Below, piece by piece: positions 1-6,552 of a DNA stretch of 12,348 nt. Both the position numbers and the translations under genes were made by a program. Position 1 is the first letter of the stretch. Each line of letters opens with the position of its first letter. The stretch covers positions 1 through 12,348 of the forward strand of contig VGWY01000060.1 in the NCBI GenBank assembly GCA_016873575.1, given 5' to 3'. The DNA is from Nitrospira sp. (GTDB lineage Bacteria; Nitrospirota; Thermodesulfovibrionia; Thermodesulfovibrionales; SM23-35). The notes below the pieces were generated by a model. It worked only from the letters and a program-made list of their open reading frames with translations. It searched no databases and was not told where the DNA came from.

Positions 1-1
1 T

Positions 2-856
2 GCACCTGAACAAAAATTGAAGATAATCAAGGCACTTCAGGATAAAGGGCAGTTTGTTGCCATGACAGGAGATGGTGTGAATGATGCACCTGCGCTGAAA
101 AGGGCAGATATAGGTGTGGCTATGGGAATTACAGGAACAGATGTCTCGAAAGAGGCATCACATATGATATTGCTTGACGATAATTTTGCAACAATTGTTA
201 AAGCAGTAAAAGAAGGCAGGAAAATATATGATAATATAAGAAAGTTTGTTAAGTACCTCCTCACCACAAATTCAGGTGAGATATGGACACTCTTTCTTGC
301 ACCATTAGTTGGCCTTCCCATACCGCTGCTCCCAATCCATATACTCTGGATAAACCTTATGACTGATGGTCTCCCTGCCCTTGCCCTTTCAGTTGAACCT
401 GCAGAAGGTGAAGTTATGAGCAGACCTCCGAGACATCCAAAAGAGGGTATATTTGCGCATGGACTCGGGCTCCATGCCATATGGGTTGGACTTTTAATGG
501 GCGGTATCGTCCTGTTTGTACAGGCATGGTCAATTAAAACCGGACATGCCCATTGGCAGACAATGGTATTTACCGTCTTATGCCTTACCCAGCTTGGGCA
601 TGTCCTTGCTATCAGATCAGAAAAGGAATCACTATTTAAGATAGGGTTATTTTCTAATAAACCATTGCTTGGTGCTGTAATGCTGAGTTTTATATTTCAG
701 ATGGCAACAATATATATCCCGTTTTTAAACCCAATATTTAAGACAGAACCTTTGACTTTTAGTGAATTGATGTTTACACTTATTCTTTCATCTATAATCT
801 TCTTTGCTGTAGAGATAGAAAAATTATTTGGGAGAAAAGGATGGTTAAAATATTAA
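2..856 (+). CDS. Cation-transporting P-type ATPase (Ca2+-ATPase-like), C-terminal part
   Basis: C-terminal portion of a type II P-type ATPase, an inner-membrane pump that couples ATP hydrolysis to cation (probably Ca2+) export. The reading frame is open to the left edge, so the phosphorylation site and nucleotide-binding domain lie outside the window. The visible part begins with the P-domain hinge, including MTGDGVNDAPALKRADIGVA with the conserved GDGxND aspartates, followed by TGTDVSKEA. Hydrophobic segments matching M5 to M10 follow. M6 carries NLMTDGLPALAL, where the family has its N and D ion ligands. The protein ends in a short basic tail (GRKGWLKY). The stop codon overlaps the next gene by 16 nt, suggesting co-transcription. 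Family assignment is very secure; the exact ion is inferred from similarity to SERCA/PMR1-like bacterial pumps. Confidence 0.95.
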   Translation, partial: APEQKLKIIKALQDKGQFVAMTGDGVNDAPALKRADIGVAMGITGTDVSKEASHMILLDDNFATIVKAVKEGRKIYDNIRKFVKYLLTTNSGEIWTLFLAPLVGLPIPLLPIHILWINLMTDGLPALALSVEPAEGEVMSRPPRHPKEGIFAHGLGLHAIWVGLLMGGIVLFVQAWSIKTGHAHWQTMVFTVLCLTQLGHVLAIRSEKESLFKIGLFSNKPLLGAVMLSFIFQMATIYIPFLNPIFKTEPLTFSELMFTLILSSIIFFAVEIEKLFGRKGWLKY

Positions 857-1902
857 GAAATGAACAGAGGTCATTGCGAGCACCCAAAGGGTGCGTGGCA
901 ATCTCGTATCAAAAGGCGAGATTGCTTCGTTTTACTCGCAATGACAACCAGTATTTCTTGATTTTGGTCCTATTTTTTCTCGTTATTATTTACCCCTTTG
1001 CATCCCATGCAGCTATTCTCCTTGACCGTGTAATAGCAGTCGTAAACAAAGAAGTCATAACGTGGAGTGAGCTGTATAAAATGATGGAATTTGAGGCAAC
1101 CGATCAGGTAAAGGTACTAAAGGAAGAAGAACGCAGAAAGATATTCAAAGATAATGAGGGAGTCTTTCTTGAAAGATTAATTGATATAAGGCTCCATGTA
1201 CAGGAGGCTAAAAGACTCGGGCTCGATGCCAGCTCAGAGGACGTTACAGAGGCTGTAGAAAATGTAAAAAAGAAGTATTCCATGACGCAGGCTGATTTTG
1301 TCACCTCTCTTCAGAAAGAGGGCTTAACCTTTGATGAATATAAAAAAAGGCTTTCTGAACAGATTACGATCAGTAAGATTGTCGGCCATGAAATCAAAAA
1401 CAAGGTTGTCGTCTCTGATGATGATATAAAAAAATATATTGATGCAAACAAGGATATATTCAGTGGTGGAGAAGCATATAAGCTCAAACAGATATTTTTT
1501 AAAAGACCCGAAAATGAAGCAAACAGAAAAACGACTGAGGAGAGGGCTTTGTTCATTATCGAGAAATTGAAGGCAGGCGAGGATTTCTCGGCACTTGCTA
1601 AGGAATATTCTGAAGATCCTTCAGGAAGAAATGGTGGTGAGCTTGGTATTATCAAAAAAGATCTCATGGCAAAGGAATTCATTGAGGTGGTTACTACGAT
1701 GAGGGCAGGAGATTTCAGTATGCCATTCTGGACTGAGAACGGGCTTCATATTATAAAGCTTGATGCCAAAATCTCTGAACACAATAGAGATGACGTAAAA
1801 GAGGATATAAGGAAACAATTAACTGAGGAGCAGTTTTCAGAAAGGTATAAAAGCTGGATAAAAGGCTTAAGAGAGAAGGCTTATATCGAGGTAAAGTTAT
1901 AA
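841..1902 (+). CDS. SurA-like periplasmic peptidyl-prolyl cis-trans isomerase (parvulin type)
   Basis: A 353-residue secreted foldase that would help outer-membrane or periplasmic proteins fold. A hydrophobic stretch at residues 38-54 followed by ASHA makes a signal peptide, with probable cleavage after residue 57. Residues 58-205 resemble the SurA N-terminal domain (LLDRVIAVVNKEVITWSEL is typical). Residues 213-308 form one PPIC/parvulin domain, with LKQIFF at its start, FSALAKEYSEDPSGRNGGEL in the middle and GLHIIKL at its end. The ATG at 841 has a ggag ribosome site at 831-834 and overlaps the ATPase gene by 16 nt. There is no other in-frame ATG before residue 81, though TTG codons exist. 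The oddity is the N-region: residues 10-35 are encoded by a palindromic repeat at 870-945, giving an unusually long basic segment before the hydrophobic core. It has one parvulin domain, whereas E. coli SurA has two. Confidence 0.92.
   Translation: MVKILRNEQRSLRAPKGCVAISYQKARLLRFTRNDNQYFLILVLFFLVIIYPFASHAAILLDRVIAVVNKEVITWSELYKMMEFEATDQVKVLKEEERRKIFKDNEGVFLERLIDIRLHVQEAKRLGLDASSEDVTEAVENVKKKYSMTQADFVTSLQKEGLTFDEYKKRLSEQITISKIVGHEIKNKVVVSDDDIKKYIDANKDIFSGGEAYKLKQIFFKRPENEANRKTTEERALFIIEKLKAGEDFSALAKEYSEDPSGRNGGELGIIKKDLMAKEFIEVVTTMRAGDFSMPFWTENGLHIIKLDAKISEHNRDDVKEDIRKQLTEEQFSERYKSWIKGLREKAYIEVKL
870..945 (+). repeat. Palindromic repeat with nested hairpins inside the surA-like gene
   Basis: An outer inverted repeat, gtcattgcgag (870-880) and ctcgcaatgac (935-945), encloses two inner hairpins. 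These are gcaccc/gggtgc (880-885 with 889-894) and gcaatctcg/cgagattgc (898-906 with 917-925). The arms pair perfectly, so the 76-nt unit can fold into a cloverleaf-like form. I recognise this as a dispersed palindromic repeat of a type common in several bacterial phyla. Here it is translated as residues 10-35 of the SurA-like protein without breaking the frame. No second copy occurs in this window. Confidence 0.85.
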
Positions 1903-2169
1903 ACTTTAGCCTGGATTATTCTTAAACTATGTTTTTAAGGATAGAAGTCTGTGGCTTCGTTTGAGTCAACTGGACTGCTGCTTTTTCACAGAAGTCGACA
2001 CCCCAGGGTATGCTGATCGTGCTGCGGAGTACAACCAGAAATTTTTGCTATGCATATCATTTATCCCTTGTGTGAGACATTCTCCCTGGAGTAAGGGCGA
2101 TTGTCAAATAATATGGGAATGTCCCTGAGTCTCTCTACAAATCCCCCCCCTTTTACGTCATTTTCTAAT
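1903..2169. other. Intergenic region without a recognisable gene
   Basis: This 267-nt stretch lies between the SurA-like gene and the convergent minus-strand TPR fragment. All frames are broken and no RNA gene or convincing terminator is visible. It contains a C8 run at 2143-2150. A gggaatgtccctg segment (about 2114-2126), read on the minus strand, begins CAGGGACATTCCC and resembles the GGGGACA end motif of the dispersed repeat at 2519. It may be a relic of a related mobile element. Confidence 0.5.
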
Positions 2170-2518
2170 TCATTTTCCACTTTTTTTAATCAGTTCTGAA
2201 AGATTATCTCTGGCTAGTTTATAATCTGGCTTGAGAACCAGTGCCTTAAGATAAGCCTCTTTTGCCTCTTCATATCTTCCTTCAAGGGTATAAGCATAGC
2301 CGAGGTTGTTATAGACACGTGCCTTCTGAGGTGATTTGCGTGCTGTATCCTTCCATAAGGCAATCTCATCCCTGTATATGTAATTACGTGTAGCAGTAAA
2401 GCAGCCAAGTATTACAAGGAGAATTATTGTCACAGCCTGAATAATTCTCTGTCTTGCTTTTACTGCAGATTGAAATTTTACAATCCCTATGCTCACAACT
2501 AAAGAAATACCCCACCGT
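2170..2518 (-). pseudogene. C-terminal fragment of a membrane-anchored TPR protein
   Basis: This is the remaining 3' part of a gene whose 5' part is lost. Native-looking sequence starts RWGISLVVS, followed by a transmembrane helix (AVTIILLVILGCFTA). Next comes RNYIYRDEIALWKDTARKSPQKAR, and then a single TPR unit (VYNNLGYAYTLEGRYEEA, KALVLKP). This arrangement is typical of the C-terminal end of large polytopic membrane proteins that carry TPR repeats, where a last membrane helix leads into W-x-D and the repeats. The frame can be opened to an ATG at 2535, but the first six codons (MVSPEL) come from the dispersed repeat beginning at 2519, and no ribosome site is present. I read it as a truncation by, or recombination at, that repeat. 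The stop codon is at 2170-2172. Function is probably lost. Confidence 0.7.
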
Positions 2519-2628
2519 AATTCCGGGGACACCATACTTAATTCTTGACTTAACTCTCCAAGACATATTTTTTATTTCCATTGTTCTATTTGGCATATGG
2601 ACTATCTATGCAGTTCACCGATTGAAGG
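2519..2628 (+). repeat. Dispersed mobile-element-end repeat, copy A
   Basis: This copy begins aattccggggacaccata and matches copy B at 12130. The first 48 nt (2519-2566 against 12130-12177) differ at four positions. The match resumes around tatggactatct and cagttcac after a gap of about 14 nt in copy B. Both copies have the same orientation, and each starts exactly where a gene is cut: the minus-strand TPR fragment here and the IS630 transposase at copy B. From memory, GGGGACA...ATACTTAATT repeats of this kind lie beside Y1 (IS200-like/REP-associated) transposases. No transposase is present here, so it would be a solo or non-autonomous remnant. That family link is inference. Confidence 0.7.
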
Positions 2629-2645
2629 CCGATGTCAGAACCGCT

Positions 2646-2699
2646 GATGAATCCACCCTCCGCCTTGCCCTGAAGATCATCAGGGCAGTGAGTAGATAG
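2646..2699 (+). repeat. Short coding-like repeat, copy 1
   Basis: First of three related segments (others at 3021-3074 and 3859-3912). All can be read in one frame: this copy gives DESTLRLALKIIRAVSR followed by a stop. The centre contains the inverted repeat gccctga (2667-2673) / tcagggc (2680-2686). Homology with copy 2 extends a few bases further left (gaaccgc, about 2638). It lies 64 nt before the antitoxin start at 2764. It could be the 3' end of a lost gene or a non-coding recombination repeat. Confidence 0.6.
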
Positions 2700-2763
2700 C
2701 ATATTTCAGTGTTAGCTATAGTTTACACCTTTATGGTAAAATTCAATATAACAGGGAGGAAAA

Positions 2764-2964
2764 ATGAGAGCTACAGTCAGAAAAAATGGGGTTCTTATTC
2801 CGAAGGATTTTTTTAAAGGGGTTAAAGAAGTAGAGATCCATAAAGAAGACAAGTCAATAAAAGTGGTTCCTGTACAACCTAATGATCCGATTCTCAAATT
2901 AGGGACACGTCCTGTTCTCTGCGGCGCAAAAGACGCTTCAAAAAATCACGATAAATATCTGTAA
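2764..2964 (+). CDS. VapB-type antitoxin, orphaned
   Basis: A 66-residue protein beginning MRATVRKNGVLIPKDFFKGV, with EVEIHKEDKSIKVVPV in the middle and a C-terminal part resembling ILKLGTRPVLCGAKDAS followed by a DKY tail. I recognise this as a small antitoxin family, with an AbrB-like swapped-hairpin N-terminus and a toxin-neutralising C-terminal tail, that usually precedes a PIN-domain toxin. The ATG has a strong ribosome site (gggagg, 2754-2759). A weak promoter-like pair, TTTACA (2722-2727) with AATATA (2745-2750), lies upstream. The toxin gene that should follow survives only as a 12-codon stub at 2975. The antitoxin is therefore orphaned here, and may act only on a homologous toxin elsewhere or on its own promoter. 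Confidence 0.75.
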   Translation: MRATVRKNGVLIPKDFFKGVKEVEIHKEDKSIKVVPVQPNDPILKLGTRPVLCGAKDASKNHDKYL

Positions 2965-2974
2965 GGTGCCTTTT

Positions 2975-3013
2975 GTGGATAGTATCTTTCTCGATACGGG
3001 TTACATCTTTTGA
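2975..3013 (+). pseudogene. vapC toxin remnant (first 12 codons)
   Basis: Ten nt after the antitoxin stop, a GTG opens VDSIFLDTGYIF and then stops at TGA (3011-3013). The segment from SIFLDTGYI is the canonical PIN-domain start, with the first catalytic aspartate in LDTG, and the spacing is normal for a vapBC pair. Everything after residue 12 is missing. The break coincides with the left edge of repeat copy 2 (gaaaccgc at 3012-3019), so the toxin was lost by insertion of, or recombination at, that repeat. At this length it cannot form a nuclease. The reading rests on a short motif plus context. Confidence 0.65.
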
Positions 3014-3020
3014 AACCGCA

Positions 3021-3074
3021 ATCGAACCCACCCTATGTCTTCCCCTGAAGGTCATCAGGGCAGTAAGCAGAGAG
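3021..3074 (+). repeat. Short coding-like repeat, copy 2
   Basis: Second copy, readable as IEPTLCLPLKVIRAVSRE in the frame equivalent to copies 1 and 3, here without the terminal stop. The central inverted repeat ccctga/tcaggg is kept. It is joined directly to the vapC stub on its left. On its right a pyrimidine-rich tract and the 29-bp block shared with copy 3 follow. Confidence 0.6.
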
Positions 3075-3102
3075 ACCCTTTATCCTTCTCTTCCTTCTCT
3101 TA

Positions 3103-3131
3103 CCAACCATTCTGATAAATGTGATAGAATA
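3103..3131 (+). promoter_or_regulatory. 29-bp promoter-like block upstream of the antitoxin-toxin pair
   Basis: The block runs from ccaaccattc to gatagaata and is identical base for base to 3932-3960 upstream of the SNF2 gene. It ends in TG-TGA-TAGAAT, which resembles an extended -10 element (TAGAAT at 3125-3130), and lies 24 nt before the antitoxin ATG. No good -35 box is present. A pyrimidine-rich tract precedes both copies. The promoter role is inferred from position, conservation and the -10-like sequence. Confidence 0.5.
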
Positions 3132-3154
3132 AAAGCAAAACAAAGGAGGCCATT

Positions 3155-3394
3155 ATGCCTAAAACAATAGAAGCTGTATATGAAGATGGGGTATTTAAAC
3201 CTCTTAAAAAAATACGGCTGAATGAACACCAGAAAGTTGAATTGAATATTGTCACTGCAGATGAAATAGATGATATAACAAAATCTGCGTTTGGTATCAT
3301 TGGAATCGGTAAAAGTACATTCAAGGATACAGCTTATCACCATGATGAATATTTGTATGGTAAGAAACGGCAATTTCTTAAAAAACGCAGATGA
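3155..3394 (+). CDS. DUF104/AF2212-like antitoxin (VapB-type)
   Basis: A 79-residue antitoxin. The N-terminus (KTIEAVYEDGVFKPLKKIRL, then NEHQKVELNIV) is the hallmark of the DUF104/AF2212-like family, small beta-rich proteins that pair with PIN toxins. The C-terminal half, including FGIIGIGKSTFKDTAYHHDE and a basic tail (KKRQFLKKRR), would be the toxin-binding part. A near-ideal ribosome site (aaaggagg, 3142-3149) precedes the ATG. The stop overlaps the toxin start by 4 nt (ATGA), giving translational coupling. The 29-bp block at 3103-3131 is its likely promoter, and autoregulation is expected for this class. Family and pairing are secure. Confidence 0.88.
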   Translation: MPKTIEAVYEDGVFKPLKKIRLNEHQKVELNIVTADEIDDITKSAFGIIGIGKSTFKDTAYHHDEYLYGKKRQFLKKRR

Positions 3395-3795
3395 ATTTAT
3401 TTATTGATACGGGTGCCTGGGTTGCAATTGCTGACAGAAATGACCAATATGCAACCGACGCAAGTGAGCTTTATAAAACCCTGATTTTTAAAAGAGACCA
3501 ATTAATCACCTCTGACCTTGTTCTGGTCGAAACATATAATCTTCTGTCCCAAACTATCGGCAGTAAAGATACAATAAGCTTCGGTAATAAGTTGAAGTTG
3601 ATTCCATTCCTTAAAATTGTACCTATAATTGTAAGTGACTGGGAGAAGGCATGGAAAATCCTCGAAAAATATAACGACAAAAACTTCTCTTTTACTGACT
3701 GTACAAGCTTTGCTTTAATGGAGAGATTAAAAATCAGGACTGCATTTAGTTTCGATGCCCATTTTACTCAGTACGGCTTTACTCGTATTCCTTGA
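3391..3795 (+). CDS. vapC: PIN-domain toxin (VapC family ribonuclease)
   Basis: A full-length 134-residue PIN-domain protein, predicted to be a Mg2+-dependent endoribonuclease held inactive by the preceding antitoxin. The four acidic active-site positions are visible: D6 in LFIDTGAW, E47 in LVLVETYN, D103 in FSFTDCTSFALM and D122 in AFSFDAHF. The length is normal for VapC and there is no damage. It starts at the ATGA overlap with the antitoxin, so the pair is one operon. It is the intact counterpart of the destroyed toxin at 2975. A weak hairpin (ctcttt/aaagag, 3820-3834) lies after the stop, but has no T-run. The family is secure; the RNA target cannot be read from sequence. Confidence 0.92.
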   Translation: MNLFIDTGAWVAIADRNDQYATDASELYKTLIFKRDQLITSDLVLVETYNLLSQTIGSKDTISFGNKLKLIPFLKIVPIIVSDWEKAWKILEKYNDKNFSFTDCTSFALMERLKIRTAFSFDAHFTQYGFTRIP

Positions 3796-3858
3796 TTCTT
3801 AGACAATCTCCTCTATCATCTCTTTACAAAAGAGGGGAAATATTTTATCAAAACTACA

Positions 3859-3912
3859 GAAGAGTGCACTCTTCGGCTTGCCCTGAAGGTCATTATTGCA
3901 GTTAACAGATAA
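3859..3912 (+). repeat. Short coding-like repeat, copy 3
   Basis: Third copy, readable as EECTLRLALKVIIAVNR followed by stop. Compared with copies 1 and 2, many changes fall at third codon positions (for example gca gtg agt aga, gca gta agc aga, gca gtt aac aga). The right arm of the central inverted repeat is degraded (cattattgc). A pyrimidine tract and the shared 29-bp block follow, as after copy 2. Confidence 0.55.
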
Positions 3913-3931
3913 CCTTCCTCCTTCCTTCTTC

Positions 3932-3960
3932 CCAACCATTCTGATAAATGTGATAGAATA
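3932..3960 (+). promoter_or_regulatory. 29-bp promoter-like block upstream of the helicase operon
   Basis: Identical over 29 bp to the block before the DUF104 antitoxin (3103-3131), including the extended -10-like TG-TGA-TAGAAT at its end. Here it lies 81 nt before the SNF2 start, giving a longer leader. After the block the two regions diverge. It could be the operon promoter, or a leftover from a toxin-antitoxin module that once stood here. Confidence 0.45.
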
Positions 3961-4041
3961 GAGTAAAAGTGGCTTGTTAAATGCTTATTTTATTGTCGTT
4001 TATGGAATACTTATCTTGATAAAGGAAGAGATGTTTATAAA

Positions 4042-6543
4042 ATGGAATATGTACTAAAAAGAAAATCGGAAAGCAAGAAAAGATACACTGGAAATTCAAA
4101 ACATCCGGGGAAAAAGCCTGTCAAACTTAAAGTATCGAGAACGCACAAGCCAGAGGACATTGGTCTTGAGGAGTGGCAGCGGATTCTAAGAAAACAATAC
4201 GGTGAACAGCAAAGTTTTAAATTTGACAATATAGGTAATCATCCCATCTTCTCTGAATTTAAACTCATCAATCCCGATTCGGGAAAGACTTATAAAATAG
4301 CCATTCGTGGAGACAAGCCCGGGGATAACTATTGCTCCTGCCCCGATTATAACATCAATAATCTTGGGACATGCAAGCATATTGAGTTTATCCTGTCCAG
4401 ATTAATGAAGAAAAGGGGAGCTACAAAGGCATTCAAAGAGGGATATATTCCGCCTTATTCCGAGATATATTTGAGTTATGGAGTTAAGCGTGAGGTCAGA
4501 TTTAAGGCAGGGGAAGACGCTCCTCCTGAACTGCTTTCTCTGGTGGACAAATACTTTGATTCACACGGAATACTCAAAGAGGAGCATATTCTTAATTTCC
4601 ATAAATTCCTCAACAGTATACCGCAAAAAAATGGACATGAAGTACGTTGTTATGATGATGTAATGGCTTATATTGCCGAACATCAGGACGCCGAACACCG
4701 GCGAAACATCGTCAGGTCTCAGATTAAAGAAGGGATTAACAGCGCAATTTTTAAAAACATTTTGAGAACCAAATTATACCCTTATCAGCGGGAAGGGGCG
4801 TTGTTTGCAGTGAATGCAGGGCGATGCCTTATCAGCGATGATATGGGTCTGGGAAAGACAATCCAGGCACTTGTGGCAGCAGAGTTAATGGCTAAATTAT
4901 TCAATATACAGAAGGTTTTGATTGTGTCCCCAACCTCTTTGAAATACCAGTGGCGGGCAGAAATCGAAAAATTCAGTGGCAGGTCGGTAGATGTACTTGA
5001 GGGGCTCAACCATCAGAGGAAACAGCTTTACATGAATGGCTCTTTTTACAAACTTGTCAATTATGAACTGGTCCCCAGAGATATAGATATGATAAGGGAG
5101 TGGATCCCTGACCTGATAATCCTTGACGAGGCGCAGAGGATTAAAAACTGGAAAACTCGAACTGCACAGTATGTAAAGCAACTGGAATCAATCTTTGCCA
5201 TTGTGCTAACAGGAACTCCTATAGAAAACAGGATCGAAGAATTGCATTCCATAATGGAATTTATAGACAGGCGACATCTTGGACCTTTATACCGTTTTAT
5301 CCATACTCACAGGATTGTTGATGAAGGTGGCAAGGTGATTGGATACAGGAACCTGCAATCTGTCAGAGATTCCTTGAAGAATGTCATGATACGGAGGAAG
5401 AAGGGAGATGTGCTCCAACAGCTTCCAGAGCGGATGGATAAAAACTTTTTTGTCTCCATGACTAAAGAACAAAGGATTATACATGATGAAAATTATGATA
5501 TTGTGGTTAAACTGGTAGCCAAGTGGAGACGATATAAATTCCTGTGTGAAGCTGATCAGCGGCGGCTGCAAATCGCCTTGAATTATATGCGAATGGCTGC
5601 TGATAACACCTACCTTGTTGATAAGAAAACAATTCATGGCCCTAAGATTGAGGAATTAGAAGTAATTCTCAAAGAGATAGCTGTCGAGGGCGGAGAAAAG
5701 ATGGTCATCTTCAGCCAGTGGCTGAGGATGACAGAGTTAGTAGAGCATATCCTTCAGAGGAATAATATCAGATATGTCCACTTAAATGGGAGTATCCCTT
5801 CAAAACAGAGAAAGGGTTTGATGTCAGAGTTTAAGGAAAACCCGGCGTGTAAAGTCTTTCTATCCACAGACGCAGGCGGAGTTGGATTGAACCTGCAAAG
5901 CGGCACAGTTGTGATTAATATGGACATCCCCTGGAACCCTGCTGTTCTCGAACAACGTATTGGTCGTGTACATAGGCTCGGTCAACGCAAGACGGTTCGT
6001 GTTATAAACTTTGTTACTGCATCTTCCATCGAGGAGAGAATCCTCGATCTTCTTAAGTTTAAAAAATCATTATTTGCAGGAGCACTGGATAATGACGGAG
6101 AAGATGTTGTAATGGTTGGCGAGTCTCAACTCAAAAGATTTATACAATCAGTAGAATCAGTAACAGAAAATCTGGAAAAATCAGACCCCATACTGGAGAG
6201 GCAGCAGGAAATAGAAGATGAACTGTATAAAAAGGCTGACCAGAAGGAACTAACTGCAGAAAAAGAAGATATGTCAAAAGCTGAAGAAGACAGGGACGGG
6301 GAAGGTCTGGTTTATCTGAATAACCTCCTCAACAGAGGTGCTCAACTCTTAATGAATCTCGGTAGACTCATTGAGCATTCTGATCAACCCCTTGAAAAAC
6401 ATCTCGATACTATGATCGGCAGAGATGAAAAAACAGGACAAACCTATTTAAAAATACCACTCCCCAATACAGAGACTATAAAAACTATCTTTTCATCCTT
6501 AGGTAACTTAATATCGGATACAATGCAGAATTTAGGGCGTTGA
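4042..6543 (+). CDS. SWIM zinc-finger SNF2-family helicase/translocase
   Basis: An 833-residue SNF2-type dsDNA translocase. A basic N-terminus precedes a SWIM zinc finger (C98-S-C100, then C111-K-H113), a nucleic-acid or protein-binding module often fused to bacterial SNF2 proteins. The ATPase core starts with YPYQREGA (246-253). Motif I is DDMGLGKT (266-273), motif II DEAQ (362-365) and motif III LTGTP (389-393). Motif V is STDAGGVGLNLQSG (608-621) and motif VI QRIGRVHRLGQ (638-648). All are intact, so it should be an active ATPase. Residues about 700-833 form a charged, partly coiled C-terminal extension I do not recognise. The ATG at 4042 has only a distant aaaggaag (4021-4028) upstream. 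The next gene begins 9 nt after the stop, so the two are almost certainly co-transcribed. The role, probably remodelling protein-DNA complexes for the primase-helicase partner, is inferred. Confidence 0.93.
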   Translation: MEYVLKRKSESKKRYTGNSKHPGKKPVKLKVSRTHKPEDIGLEEWQRILRKQYGEQQSFKFDNIGNHPIFSEFKLINPDSGKTYKIAIRGDKPGDNYCSCPDYNINNLGTCKHIEFILSRLMKKRGATKAFKEGYIPPYSEIYLSYGVKREVRFKAGEDAPPELLSLVDKYFDSHGILKEEHILNFHKFLNSIPQKNGHEVRCYDDVMAYIAEHQDAEHRRNIVRSQIKEGINSAIFKNILRTKLYPYQREGALFAVNAGRCLISDDMGLGKTIQALVAAELMAKLFNIQKVLIVSPTSLKYQWRAEIEKFSGRSVDVLEGLNHQRKQLYMNGSFYKLVNYELVPRDIDMIREWIPDLIILDEAQRIKNWKTRTAQYVKQLESIFAIVLTGTPIENRIEELHSIMEFIDRRHLGPLYRFIHTHRIVDEGGKVIGYRNLQSVRDSLKNVMIRRKKGDVLQQLPERMDKNFFVSMTKEQRIIHDENYDIVVKLVAKWRRYKFLCEADQRRLQIALNYMRMAADNTYLVDKKTIHGPKIEELEVILKEIAVEGGEKMVIFSQWLRMTELVEHILQRNNIRYVHLNGSIPSKQRKGLMSEFKENPACKVFLSTDAGGVGLNLQSGTVVINMDIPWNPAVLEQRIGRVHRLGQRKTVRVINFVTASSIEERILDLLKFKKSLFAGALDNDGEDVVMVGESQLKRFIQSVESVTENLEKSDPILERQQEIEDELYKKADQKELTAEKEDMSKAEEDRDGEGLVYLNNLLNRGAQLLMNLGRLIEHSDQPLEKHLDTMIGRDEKTGQTYLKIPLPNTETIKTIFSSLGNLISDTMQNLGR

Positions 6544-6552
6544 CTATACTTG

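Noticed and set aside
37..480. Minus-strand 147-codon open frame
   Set aside because: It lies entirely opposite the well-conserved P-type ATPase frame and its translation has no recognisable protein character.
2454..2699. Plus-strand 81-codon open frame
   Set aside because: It is made of dispersed repeat copy A and coding-like repeat copy 1 joined together, and overlaps the 5' side of the TPR fragment; it has no convincing ribosome site. I annotate the repeats instead.
2973..3170. Plus-strand 65-codon open frame starting at TTG
   Set aside because: It crosses the vapC stub, repeat copy 2 and the promoter of the next operon. The frame one step over (GTG at 2975) gives the PIN start, which is the meaningful reading.
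3820..3834. Hairpin ctcttt/aaagag after vapC as a terminator
   Set aside because: The stem is only 6 bp with a 3-nt loop and no T-run follows it, so termination cannot be supported.
2646..3960. The repeated segments as a CRISPR array
   Set aside because: Only three diverged copies exist, spaced hundreds of bases apart with genes between them; there are no regular spacers and no cas genes.
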